From the NCBI RefSeq assembly GCF_017498565.1, contig NZ_CP071794.1:2718001-2782000 (forward strand): a stretch of 64,000 nucleotides of DNA, read 5' to 3'. This DNA comes from Parasphingorhabdus cellanae. GTDB lineage: Bacteria > Pseudomonadota > Alphaproteobacteria > Sphingomonadales > Sphingomonadaceae. The notes beneath the pieces are model-generated. The model made no database searches. It was given only the letters and a program-made list of their open reading frames with translations, and was not told the origin of the DNA. Position numbers and translations under genes: made by a program. This document shows, one piece after another, positions 33,912-42,300 of this stretch (the stretch's first letter is position 1; each line of letters opens with the position of its first letter).

Positions 33912-34670
33912 TCAGCCGCCTAGATCCAGCGCTTGTGCCTGCGGAATAGTCGCCCAGAAATCCGGGTCATGACCGTAGAAAATCTGTGCGCCCTCTCGCC
34001 GCAATTGCGAAAGCTTTTCCAGAGATCCGCGATACTGATCCACGTCGAAGCAATGATCGGGCAGATGCATCTCGTCCAGCGAACGCCGCATGTTGCAGCA
34101 ATCGGCAGCCAGCACGGCTTCGCCGGTTGCCGTCTTCACCCGAACTGACTGATGGCCGGGTGTGTGACCTGCCGTTGGGAAAATAACGACAGTGCCATCA
34201 CCAAACAGATCATGGTCTCCTGCAATGCGCTTGACCGGCTGGCCCGTGTCAAAGTCCTGCAAGTCATAGGCGGTGTCTTCGCCCGCCATGCCAAAATCCC
34301 ATTCCGGTCCTTGCACGATAATAGTGGCATCGGGAATCAGCGCGTTGCCGCCGGCGTGGTCGATATGGAGATGCGAGTTGATGACATAGTCGATCCGTGC
34401 CGGATCAATGTCCAGCGCACGCAATCGATCGGCAACGCTCTAACCCTCCGGCATATCGATAATTTTCCCTAGCCCCTTTTCCATACCAATGAACCGGTCG
34501 CTGAAGCCCGTATCGAATAGCACCAGACCCTCGGGATGATCGATCAGAAAGACACAGGCCGGGACTTTCGCCTTGCCCGGTTCGCCATCCAGAAAGAAGC
34601 TCATCGGCAAGGTGATATAGCCGCAGGTAAAGGCATAGAGCAGGACACCTTCATCTTTGCTGGTTCTCAT
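33912..34670 (-). pseudogene. MBL-fold lactonase-like gene with in-frame TAG
   Basis: The frame from the ATG at 34670 encodes a metallo-beta-lactamase-fold hydrolase of about 252 residues that resembles the AHL-lactonase family: FTCGYITLPMSFF, then the HLHIDHAGGN metal motif, ATGEAVLAADCCN and FYGHDPDFW. An in-frame TAG (34440-34442, codon 77) interrupts it just after KGLGKIIDMPEG; reading continues with SVADRLRALDIDP in the same frame. Replacing the stop by a sense codon restores the domain. An internal start for the second half would lack the N-terminal strands. It is likely a pseudogene or a base error. Confidence 0.8.
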
Positions 34671-34689
34671 GTTTGTTCCCCGCGCCCTG

Positions 34690-35685
34690 TTACTTACCAA
34701 TATCACCAACGGACGGCATGGCAGGCTCAATGCTCAGCGTTTGGGCCGTTCCGGTCACTGAATAGATGGTCTCAAACCCGGGCCGCGCACCACCGCCAAC
34801 GACTGTAATGCCGCCTGGCATTTCTGTATCGCTGACCGCAAAGCCATGACGTGGTTGATTGAGAGGCTCACCGACAGACCATTGCAGTGTCGTGAGATCC
34901 AATATGTCATGATTGGCAAGAACCTTGCCGTCACTAAGTGATTCCCCGCCAAATATATGCAGTCTGTTGCCGCTAACGAACGTCCCGTGCCCGCCCCGCC
35001 CTTTTGGCATGTCCGGCAGCTCCTCCCAGCGGTCTTCGATCAAATGATAGGCATCGACTTGCCTCATCTCGGTGCCATATTCGGTGCTGCGCCCGCCGGT
35101 CACATAGAGCAGCGGCCCTGAACGGGCGATGGCATGGGAATGGCGCGCCGTCGGCATCGGCTGCATGGCTGACCATGTGTCGGCCGCAATATCGTAGCGC
35201 CAGATGGTGTCGAGATCCTTCCCGTTATCCTGACCACCAATCAGATAAAGTGCGCCGCTAAAATGGGTCATTGCATGCTGGCCAATCGGATGCGGTAGTT
35301 TGCTGACCTCGGTCCAAGTGCCGGTCGCGGGATCATGTCGGAAAAGACCGGCCTCTTTGTCGGCCTCAAACGGCAGCGCCACATATCCTCCTGACGCATA
35401 GACATGGCTATCGTCCGCTGCCATCGCCACATGATGTAGAGCCCGCGGCAGCTTGCCGCAGTCTGACCAGACATTCAATGTCAGATCCAGCGCTTCGCAG
35501 CTATCGAGCACCCGGAACAGTCCGATACCGCCTGCGACATAGAGCCTATTGTTGAGCGTTGTCGCATGGATTTCGGAGCGCGCTTCGTGCATTCCATTAT
35601 TCCACCCCATGAATAATCGCAGCATGAACAGCCCGCCGATGACCAGCAGAATAAGAAAGAAAGTCGCCAGCAAAAACTTCTTCAT
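34690..35685 (-). CDS. Membrane-anchored kelch-repeat protein
   Basis: This 331-residue protein starts with an N-terminal hydrophobic anchor (FLLATFFLILLVIGGLFML) and then repeats the kelch pattern with GG pairs: YVAGGIGLFRV, VYASGGYVALP, LYLIGGQDNGKDLD, LYVTGGRSTEYG, LHIFGGESLSDG and ITVVGGGARPG, about six blades. Such beta-propellers include carbohydrate-mutarotase-like and binding proteins. It probably faces the periplasm. It lies divergent to the reductase gene at 35802 and follows the broken lactonase gene on the same strand. No enzymatic residues are recognisable. Confidence 0.8.
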   Translation of the reverse strand: MKKFLLATFFLILLVIGGLFMLRLFMGWNNGMHEARSEIHATTLNNRLYVAGGIGLFRVLDSCEALDLTLNVWSDCGKLPRALHHVAMAADDSHVYASGGYVALPFEADKEAGLFRHDPATGTWTEVSKLPHPIGQHAMTHFSGALYLIGGQDNGKDLDTIWRYDIAADTWSAMQPMPTARHSHAIARSGPLLYVTGGRSTEYGTEMRQVDAYHLIEDRWEELPDMPKGRGGHGTFVSGNRLHIFGGESLSDGKVLANHDILDLTTLQWSVGEPLNQPRHGFAVSDTEMPGGITVVGGGARPGFETIYSVTGTAQTLSIEPAMPSVGDIGK

Positions 35686-35801
35686 TGTGACGCTATGCCA
35701 GAAGCAGGTGCTTTTTCCAGCCCTAGTCTGCTATCAAAGCTGGCAGTTATGCCATCATCAATCTGTGATCTATTAGAACTGTGTTTTTGATGGAGAAGAT
35801 G

Positions 35802-36803
35802 ATGACTGACAACAGACAGTGGCTGATCAACGGACGTCCCAAAGGACGCGGGCTTGTGGACGATGATTTCAAGAAAGTCGTGACACCTGTCCCCGAAGTT
35901 TCCGAGGGCCATGTGCTGGTCAAGAACGAAATTCTCGGGTTCGATCCCGCGCAAAAAGGCTGGATGGAAAATATTGGTGGTTATGTCGCACCGACGGAGA
36001 TTGGCGAAGTCATGCGCGGCAGCGGCGTTGGTACGGTGGTCGAGTCCCGCGATCCGAAATTCGCGGTTGGTGACAAGGTCATGGGCATGCTGCGCTGGCA
36101 GGATTATGCCATGGTTCCGGGCAGCGAACTTAACAAGGTTCCCGATGATGAATTGCTGGGCGCCAATCTGGGCGCTCTCGGAACAACCGGCATGACCGCC
36201 TATTTCGGCTTGCTCAAACACGGTCGGCCGCAACCGGGTGATACGCTAGTGGTTTCGGGCGCGGCTGGCGCAACCGGATCCATGGTTGGTCAGATTGGCA
36301 AAATTGCCGGATGCCGGACCATTGGCATAGCGGGCGGCAAGGAAAAATGCGACTGGTTGACCCAGGATGTCGGCTATGACCACGCAATTGACTATAAAAA
36401 CGAAGATGTGAAGGCAAAGCTGAAAGAGCTTTGCAATCAGTCAATCAACGTATTTTATGACAATGTCGGCGGCACGATTTTGAACGATGCGCTGGGCCAT
36501 ATTGCCATGCACGCTCGGGTCGTGATTTGCGGCGGTATTTCTCGCTATGAGAAAGGTGATATGCCTGCTGGCCCGGAAAATTACTTCAACCTGATCTTTA
36601 AGCGGGGGACCATGTCGGGATTCATTGTACTCGACTATATGAGTGAATATCCTGAAGCGCAGAAACGTATGCGGCAGTGGATTAAGGAAGGACAAATTAC
36701 CTTTAAGGAAGATATCCAGGAAGGTTTCGACAATATTCCTGATACGCTGAAGCGGCTGTTTGCAGGCCAGAATTTCGGCAAGCAAATGTTGCGACTGGAC
36801 TGA
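35802..36803 (+). CDS. NADP-dependent medium-chain oxidoreductase (prostaglandin-reductase-like)
   Basis: This 333-residue protein resembles the leukotriene B4/prostaglandin reductase family: QWLINGRPKGRGLVDDDF, LVKNEILGFDPAQKGWM (near 40-56), the Rossmann motif VVSGAAGATGSMVGQIG (near 146) and VFYDNVGGTILNDALG. It should reduce an enone or an alkenal using NADPH. Among the start candidates (GTG 35781, ATG 35790, 35799, 35802), 35802 has the best spacing to GGAG. It is 45-60% similar by eye to the copy at 43582, and both share the FDPAQKGWM/LDPAQRGWM motif. Confidence 0.85.
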   Translation: MTDNRQWLINGRPKGRGLVDDDFKKVVTPVPEVSEGHVLVKNEILGFDPAQKGWMENIGGYVAPTEIGEVMRGSGVGTVVESRDPKFAVGDKVMGMLRWQDYAMVPGSELNKVPDDELLGANLGALGTTGMTAYFGLLKHGRPQPGDTLVVSGAAGATGSMVGQIGKIAGCRTIGIAGGKEKCDWLTQDVGYDHAIDYKNEDVKAKLKELCNQSINVFYDNVGGTILNDALGHIAMHARVVICGGISRYEKGDMPAGPENYFNLIFKRGTMSGFIVLDYMSEYPEAQKRMRQWIKEGQITFKEDIQEGFDNIPDTLKRLFAGQNFGKQMLRLD

Positions 36804-36900
36804 CAGGCTATTGGGCTGGTTCTTCCTTCAGGCTAACTATTTACGCAGTGCCAGCCCTTCGCTGTCTGCAATATGACCGTTTGATGACGAGAGGGAAATT

Positions 36901-38112
36901 ATGAGCGATTTGGAACAGTTTCGCGCGGAAACACGGGCTTGGCTGGCGGAAAACTGCCCGGAAGAAATGCGTGATGGTGACATTACAGCAGAGAATCAAT
37001 GCTGGGGTGGCCGCCAATGGGAGTTCCAGTCCGATGCACAGAAACGCTGGTTTGAGGCAGCACTGGCCAAGGGTTATACCGTTCCGACCTGGCCAAAAGA
37101 ATATGGCGGTGCTGGACTGACGGCGGACGAAGCGAAAATCCTTGATGAAGAGCGCAACCGGATCAGCGCGCGCAAGCCGCTTAGCAATTTCGGAATTTCG
37201 ATGCTGGGCCCTGCATTGCTGGCCTTTGGTACGCACGAGCAGAAATTAATGCATTTGGGTGCGATTGCGCGCGGTGAAATTCGGTGGTGTCAGGGCTATT
37301 CCGAACCCGGTGCCGGGTCTGACCTCGCGTCACTCAAAACAAAATGTGAAGACAAGGGCGATCACTGGCTGATCAACGGCCAGAAAATCTGGACGTCCAA
37401 CGCCGATATTTCCGACTGGATATTCTGTCTGGTCCGTACCGATTTTGACGCACCCAAGCACAAAGGTATTACTTTCATCCTGATGGATATGGCCAGTGAG
37501 GGGATTAGCGTGAAGCCGATCATCCTGATCTCTGGCCATTCGCCATTTTGCGAAACTTTCTTTGACGATGTGAAGGTGCCGAAAGCTTATGGCGACGGTA
37601 ATCTGGCCGTCGTGGGGGAAGTGAATCGCGGCTGGGATGTAGCGAAAAATCTGTTGGTGCATGAACGCGGCATGTTGGGCACGATGTCGCCACTGCGCGG
37701 CGCTACGGGGCCTGAAAATCTTGGCGGCTATGCTGCCGACGCGATTGGCTTTGACGAGACTGGCCGCCTGGATGATCCCTCTTTGCGGCAAAAAATCGCC
37801 CAGGCCGAAATTGATGACTGGGCCTATAACCTGACAGTTGAGCGGATGAATGACGAAGCCAATGCCGGAAACGGGCTTGGTGCCAAATCGTCCATGCTGA
37901 AATATGCGGCGTCCGAGCTGACCAAGAAGGGCAGTCAGCTGCGCATGGATATTGGCGGGACGGAAGCAGCGACCATTGGTCCTGACGGAATTGAATATGG
38001 CAGCCTCGCCAATACATGGCTTTATAACCGCGCCTATTCCATCCTTGGCGGCACGACCGAGGTTCAGCTCAACATCATTTCCAAGCGCGTCTTGGACTTG
38101 CCCAGCGCGTAA
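36901..38112 (+). CDS. Acyl-CoA dehydrogenase
   Basis: This 403-residue flavoprotein has the acyl-CoA dehydrogenase motifs WCQGYSEPGAGSDLASLKTKCED (near 122-144) and a C-terminal GGTTEVQLNIISKRVL (near 383-398). The glycine in the YSILGGTTE stretch occupies the position where many members have the catalytic Glu (YEGT), so the base may be elsewhere. With the next gene (16 bases downstream) it forms a pair typical of heteromeric dehydrogenases acting on bulky side-chain acyl-CoAs. FAD-bound and cytoplasmic. Confidence 0.9.
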   Translation: MSDLEQFRAETRAWLAENCPEEMRDGDITAENQCWGGRQWEFQSDAQKRWFEAALAKGYTVPTWPKEYGGAGLTADEAKILDEERNRISARKPLSNFGISMLGPALLAFGTHEQKLMHLGAIARGEIRWCQGYSEPGAGSDLASLKTKCEDKGDHWLINGQKIWTSNADISDWIFCLVRTDFDAPKHKGITFILMDMASEGISVKPIILISGHSPFCETFFDDVKVPKAYGDGNLAVVGEVNRGWDVAKNLLVHERGMLGTMSPLRGATGPENLGGYAADAIGFDETGRLDDPSLRQKIAQAEIDDWAYNLTVERMNDEANAGNGLGAKSSMLKYAASELTKKGSQLRMDIGGTEAATIGPDGIEYGSLANTWLYNRAYSILGGTTEVQLNIISKRVLDLPSA

Positions 38113-38127
38113 TAAGGCGAGATAGAT

Positions 38128-39267
38128 ATGTCCCTAATTCTCACCGAAGAACAGGAAATGCTGCAAGATGCGGCCAATGGTTTTTTGACAGAGAATGCCC
38201 CAGTTGCCGCGTTTCGTGAGATCAGGGACAGCAAAAATCCAGACGGTTTTTCCCGTGATTTGTGGAAAGAAATGGCCGCCATGGGCTGGGCCGGAATCAT
38301 CGTGAACGAGGAATATGGCGGTAGCGAATTTGGCTATGTCGGCGCCGGCGTTCTGGCCGAGCAAATGGGACGCAATCTGACCGCTTCGCCGTTTTTCTCA
38401 ACATCGGTGTTAGGCGCAACCGCTGTCCAGCGTTACGGCACGGCCAAGCAGAAAGAGCAGCATCTCGGTGCAATTTGCGATGGTTCTACCCTGTTCGCAC
38501 TGGCGGTCGATGAGGGGCCGCGCCATCGCCCGGAGCATATCGAGTTTACCGCCACGCCGCATGGCAATGGCTATAAGTTATCCGGTGCCAAAACCTTTGT
38601 GGCCGACGGCCATGTCGCCGATAAACTGATTATCGCAGCCCGCACCTCGGGCGAGGCACGCGACCCGTCCGGCATTACATTATTTCTGGTCGATGCCGAT
38701 GCAGCGGCGATTGAGCGCACGCATACGCCGATGATCGACAGCCGCAATGCCGCCAATATCACAGTCGATGATCTGGAGGTCACTGGCGATGATATATTGG
38801 GCGAAGTCGATGGCGGCTATGAAGCGTTGGAAGGCATATTGTCGGCAGGACGTGCCGTGTTGGGCGCGGAAATGTCCGGATCGTCGCAACAGGCTTTTGA
38901 TATCACGACCGATTATCTGAAAGAGCGAGAGCAATTTGGCCAGAAAATCGGTTCGTTTCAAGGATTGCAGCACCGCGCTGCGCATCTCGCGACGGAAATC
39001 GAGATGACCAAGTCAGCGGTTTTGAAATCCCTGCAATTGCTCGACGACGACTTTGAAAGCGCCTCGGCCACCTGTTCCATGGCCAAAGCCAAATCCGGCA
39101 TGACAGCGCAGCTATCCACCCAGGAAGCAATTCAGATGCATGGCGGGATCGGCGTGACCGACGAATATGATGTCGGGCTCTATTTCAAGCGTGTCCATGT
39201 CGCGCAGCAAATGTTTGGCGATGCCGGTTTCCATGCGGACCGGCTGGCAAAACGCTCCGGCTATTGA
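38128..39267 (+). CDS. Acyl-CoA dehydrogenase, second of pair
   Basis: This 379-residue protein is a shorter, more divergent acyl-CoA dehydrogenase. It starts SLILTEEQEMLQDAANGFL and ends IQMHGGIGVTDEYDVGLYFKRVH; the central SEPG-type FAD motif is degenerate (FALAVDEGPRHRPEH). Divergent partners of this kind are known to form alpha2beta2 dehydrogenases in sterol and other side-chain pathways; here that is inference from adjacency. It is followed by the convergent SnoaL-like gene. Confidence 0.85.
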   Translation: MSLILTEEQEMLQDAANGFLTENAPVAAFREIRDSKNPDGFSRDLWKEMAAMGWAGIIVNEEYGGSEFGYVGAGVLAEQMGRNLTASPFFSTSVLGATAVQRYGTAKQKEQHLGAICDGSTLFALAVDEGPRHRPEHIEFTATPHGNGYKLSGAKTFVADGHVADKLIIAARTSGEARDPSGITLFLVDADAAAIERTHTPMIDSRNAANITVDDLEVTGDDILGEVDGGYEALEGILSAGRAVLGAEMSGSSQQAFDITTDYLKEREQFGQKIGSFQGLQHRAAHLATEIEMTKSAVLKSLQLLDDDFESASATCSMAKAKSGMTAQLSTQEAIQMHGGIGVTDEYDVGLYFKRVHVAQQMFGDAGFHADRLAKRSGY

Positions 39268-39283
39268 GCCGTTGAAGGTCGGC

Positions 39284-39664
39284 TTAGCCTTCGCTCATCG
39301 TGATATTGGATGGGCCGAAATGCGCCGTCATTTTCTCCACCTTACCGGCCTCGTCAAATTCAAAAATGTCGATCACTTCCACGTTGAGAACCTTGCCATC
39401 CGCTTGACCAATCTCCGCACGAAACGGGAAGGCCGCCGTCTTGGCGCTCATTCTGATGTTATCAGTCAATTCTACTTTCGCACCGCCGGAAAACGCATTT
39501 TGGTAGAAACTCAAGATATCGGCGCCCGTCTTTGGTTCGGTGCCAGCCGGATCTTCGACGGCAGCATTGTCAGCAAAAAGGTCCATCACCGCATGCATGT
39601 CACCGGCGTTAATCGCCGCCATGTAACGGTTGACGATCTCGGTCATATGTTCGGGCGTAGGCAT
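39284..39664 (-). CDS. SnoaL-like/ketosteroid-isomerase-like protein
   Basis: This 126-residue protein has the ketosteroid-isomerase-like fold: HMTEIVNRYMAAINAGDMHAVMDLFADNAAVEDPAGTEP, then VEVIDIFEFDEAGKVEKMTAHFGPSNI. Classical isomerases use a Tyr/Asp pair; the acidic residue of EDPAGTEP is in the right region, and a Tyr is present at YMAAIN. Isomerisation of an enone or a hydratase-like reaction is possible. The ATG at 39664 follows AAGGAAG. The gene is divergent from the SDR at 39756. Confidence 0.75.
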   Translation of the reverse strand: MPTPEHMTEIVNRYMAAINAGDMHAVMDLFADNAAVEDPAGTEPKTGADILSFYQNAFSGGAKVELTDNIRMSAKTAAFPFRAEIGQADGKVLNVEVIDIFEFDEAGKVEKMTAHFGPSNITMSEG

Positions 39665-39755
39665 CGGGCTTCCTTTCTGAAGAACAGCATGAATAATAGA
39701 GGTGCGGGTCAAACCGGCGTCTCCCTAATTTGATAGGGACTTGAGGAGAATGGAT

Positions 39756-40526
39756 ATGACAGAGCGGTTGCAGGGGAAAACGGCCATCATCACCGGTGGT
39801 GCCAGTGGCATTGGCGCGGCGATGGTCAAGCGCTTTGCGCAAGAGGGCGCGAAAGTGCTGTCCACCGATGTTCAGGTGGAGCTTGGTCGACAGGTTGCCG
39901 ATGAAGCCGGTGCGCTTTTTGTCGAGCAGGATGTGTCGGGCGAAGCAGGTTGGCAGACGGTGGTGGCCAAGGCACAATCCGAATTTGGCCGTCTCGATAT
40001 TCTCGTCAATAATGCCGGAATCGTGGCGGCGAAATCGATTGAGGATATTGATCTGGAAAGCTGGCACCATTTGCTTGGTATCAACCTGACTGGCGTGATG
40101 CTCGGTTGTCAGAATGCGATTAAGGCGATGAAGCAGAATCCCGGTGGGTCATCCGGTTCGATCATCAATATCGCTTCCACCTCGGCTTTTACGGCGCTGC
40201 CCGGAGATGTCACCTATACAGCATCGAAAAGCGCAGTGCGCATGTTGACCCGGTCTGTGGCCGTGCATTGCGCGCAGCAGGGCCTCAACATTCGCTGCAA
40301 CAATATCGTGCCGGGCGGAACCCATACCGGGATTATCGATGCGGCTAAGCAAGTGGTGCCGGACATTTATGACCGGGTTGCTGCCATGTCGCCCATGAAC
40401 CGCATGGGTGAAGGCGCGGATATGGCGGGGGCAGCGGTCTATCTCGCGAGCGAGGATGCAGCGTTTGTGACCGGCAGCGATTTGCTCGTCGACGGGGGGA
40501 TGCTGGCTGTGCATCCGGGCTATTAA
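39756..40526 (+). CDS. SDR family oxidoreductase
   Basis: This 256-residue classical SDR has the cofactor motif TGGASGIGAAMVKRF (near 13-27), NNAGIVAAK (near 89), SSTSAFTALPGDVTYTASKSA with catalytic YxxxK (near 150-157), and the C-terminal GSDLLVDGGML. The start at 39756 has GAGGAGA seven bases upstream. It likely oxidises a beta-hydroxy intermediate of the CoA pathway. A CCCTAATTTGATAGGG near-palindrome sits 20 bases before the start and includes the TTTGATAG repeat found upstream of other units. Confidence 0.85.
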   Translation: MTERLQGKTAIITGGASGIGAAMVKRFAQEGAKVLSTDVQVELGRQVADEAGALFVEQDVSGEAGWQTVVAKAQSEFGRLDILVNNAGIVAAKSIEDIDLESWHHLLGINLTGVMLGCQNAIKAMKQNPGGSSGSIINIASTSAFTALPGDVTYTASKSAVRMLTRSVAVHCAQQGLNIRCNNIVPGGTHTGIIDAAKQVVPDIYDRVAAMSPMNRMGEGADMAGAAVYLASEDAAFVTGSDLLVDGGMLAVHPGY

Positions 40527-40619
40527 ATGGGCGGGCTGCCAAATTCTAACTAGCCGTTTTGGCAGTTATTGGCCGACCGGCTTTGGCCTAATGCTAGGGC
40601 ATAGAAAAGGAGAGGGCGA

Positions 40620-41027
40620 ATGGGCGCACAGCCAATCGCAGATAATCTGTTCACAGATGAGAATATGACGGCCTTGGTCGGTGCACGCAACAAGCAAACG
40701 GGGCATATATTTTTCCCGCTGCCGCTCACACCGAATGACGATATTGAACCGATAGCCTTGGCGACCCGCGGTACTGTGTGGACCTATACGGTACAGCGCT
40801 TTCCGCCCAAGACGCCTTATGCGGGGCCCGCCGACCCGATGGATTTTAAGCCCTATGTGGTGGCCTATGTGTCCTTGCCCGGCCAGACGATGGTGGAATC
40901 GCGGTTGACGGGTGTGGAGCCGGAGGACGTTAAAATCGGCATGGAAGTCGAGCTAACGGCGATTCCGTTGGACCCGGATGCCCCTGCTGACGAACAAATT
41001 ATGATCCACGCTTTCCAGCCGGTTTGA
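40620..41027 (+). CDS. DUF35-type OB-fold protein (thiolase/aldolase partner)
   Basis: This 135-residue protein has the DUF35/OB-fold pattern: IEPIALATRGTVWTYTVQRFPPKTPYAGPADPMDFKPYVVAYVSLPG. The Zn-ribbon N-terminal part seems reduced, with the usual cysteine pairs absent. DUF35 proteins escort SCP2-type thiolases and aldolases, as in the Ltp2/ChsH2 pair of steroid side-chain degradation. It lies 12 bases before the thiolase gene, in good agreement. Confidence 0.8.
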   Translation: MGAQPIADNLFTDENMTALVGARNKQTGHIFFPLPLTPNDDIEPIALATRGTVWTYTVQRFPPKTPYAGPADPMDFKPYVVAYVSLPGQTMVESRLTGVEPEDVKIGMEVELTAIPLDPDAPADEQIMIHAFQPV

Positions 41028-41039
41028 GGAGATATTGCA

Positions 41040-42185
41040 ATGAGCGACGTATGTATTGTAGGCGCAGGTATCCATCCCTTTGGCCGGACCGAAGGCCGCG
41101 ATGGGATGGATCAGGGCGTTTACGCCGTGAAACAGGCTTTGGCTGATACTGGTATAAAATGGGAAGATGTTGAATTTGCTTTTGGCGGTTCCAGCGCATC
41201 GGGCGCAGCGGACACAATGGTGTCACAGCTCGGCTTGACCGGTATTCAGTTTATCAACGTCTCCAATGGCTGCGCTACAGGTGGTTCTGCGCTTAATGCG
41301 GCGGCGAGCGCGATCAAATCCGGCGAATATGAGATGGGCATGGCGGTTGGTTTCGACAAACATCCGCGCGGCGCGTTTAATGCTGACCCAGCGGCTTATG
41401 GTCTGCCCAACTGGTATGGCGAAGCGGGCTATATGCTGACCACGCAGTTTTTCGGCGCGAAAATCATGCGCTACCTGCATGAGAACGGTTTAAGCACCGA
41501 AGCCTTGGGACGGGTTTCTGAAAAGGCTTTCCGCAATGGGGCAAAGACGGATCACGCATGGCGGCGCAGTGAGGTGGACCTTGAAACCATCATGAACGCG
41601 CCGATGATCAGCGATCCGCTCAATAAATATATGTTCTGCTCACCAGCTGAGGGCGCGGTTGCCCTGATCCTCGCGAGCGAGAAAAAAGCCAAGGAACTCG
41701 GCGGGCCGATGATCCGTCTGAAGACCTCGGTGATGCGTACCCGTCCACCGGGATCGTTTGAGGTTTTTGCGGCTTCGATCGATAATGAGCGGGGCGGCAC
41801 AGCGACCGAACTGGCGGCCAAGGCTGCCTTTGAACAGGCGGGGATGGGGCCGGAAGATATCGATGTTGCGCAGCTTCAGGATACCGAGGCGGGTGCTGAA
41901 ATCATGCATATGGCGGAAAATGGCTTCTGTGCGCATGGCGATCAGGAAAAATGGCTGATTGAAGGGCGCACCGAAATAAACGGCGCACTGCCAGTGAATA
42001 CTGATGGCGGTTGTCTGGCTTGCGGAGAGCCCATTGGTGCGTCCGGTCTGCGGCAAGTTTACGAAAATGTCGTGCAGCTGCGCGGGACGGCCGGGGAGCG
42101 GCAGGTGCCGGGCGATCCGAAGACCGCCTATACACAGGTCTATGGCGCGCCGGGTGTTTCCGCTGTCACGATATTGCAGCGTTGA
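41040..42185 (+). CDS. SCP2-type thiolase/acyl-CoA aldolase-like protein
   Basis: This 381-residue protein has the N-terminal thiolase-fold active-site Cys in FINVSNGCATGGSALNAA (C78). At the C-terminal GHP motif it has GEPIGASG (E330 where His is expected), and the terminal CxG motif is replaced by YGAPGVSA. Together with the DUF35 gene directly upstream, this suggests an SCP2-type thiolase or a retro-aldolase cleaving a side-chain acyl-CoA. A glutamate for the catalytic His would weaken ordinary thiolysis. It ends the SDR, DUF35, thiolase group before a repeat. Confidence 0.85.
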   Translation: MSDVCIVGAGIHPFGRTEGRDGMDQGVYAVKQALADTGIKWEDVEFAFGGSSASGAADTMVSQLGLTGIQFINVSNGCATGGSALNAAASAIKSGEYEMGMAVGFDKHPRGAFNADPAAYGLPNWYGEAGYMLTTQFFGAKIMRYLHENGLSTEALGRVSEKAFRNGAKTDHAWRRSEVDLETIMNAPMISDPLNKYMFCSPAEGAVALILASEKKAKELGGPMIRLKTSVMRTRPPGSFEVFAASIDNERGGTATELAAKAAFEQAGMGPEDIDVAQLQDTEAGAEIMHMAENGFCAHGDQEKWLIEGRTEINGALPVNTDGGCLACGEPIGASGLRQVYENVVQLRGTAGERQVPGDPKTAYTQVYGAPGVSAVTILQR

Positions 42186-42202
42186 TTGTCATGATCGTCA
42201 CC

Positions 42203-42272
42203 CTGAACTTGATTCAGGGTCCAGAGCGTCTAGCGTTGCGTTTTGCAATACTGGATGCTGAATCAAGTTCAG
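42203..42272. repeat. Extragenic inverted repeat (CTGAACTTGATTCAG)
   Basis: A 15-base arm (42203-42217) returns as its exact reverse complement at 42258-42272, with about 40 bases between. The arms are themselves almost palindromic. The element fills the 115-base gap between thiolase and dehydrogenase genes and resembles the REP-type units of sphingomonads. It may end or attenuate transcription between them. Confidence 0.7.
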
Positions 42273-42300
42273 CATGACGAAGCTCTAAAAAGGAAAACCA

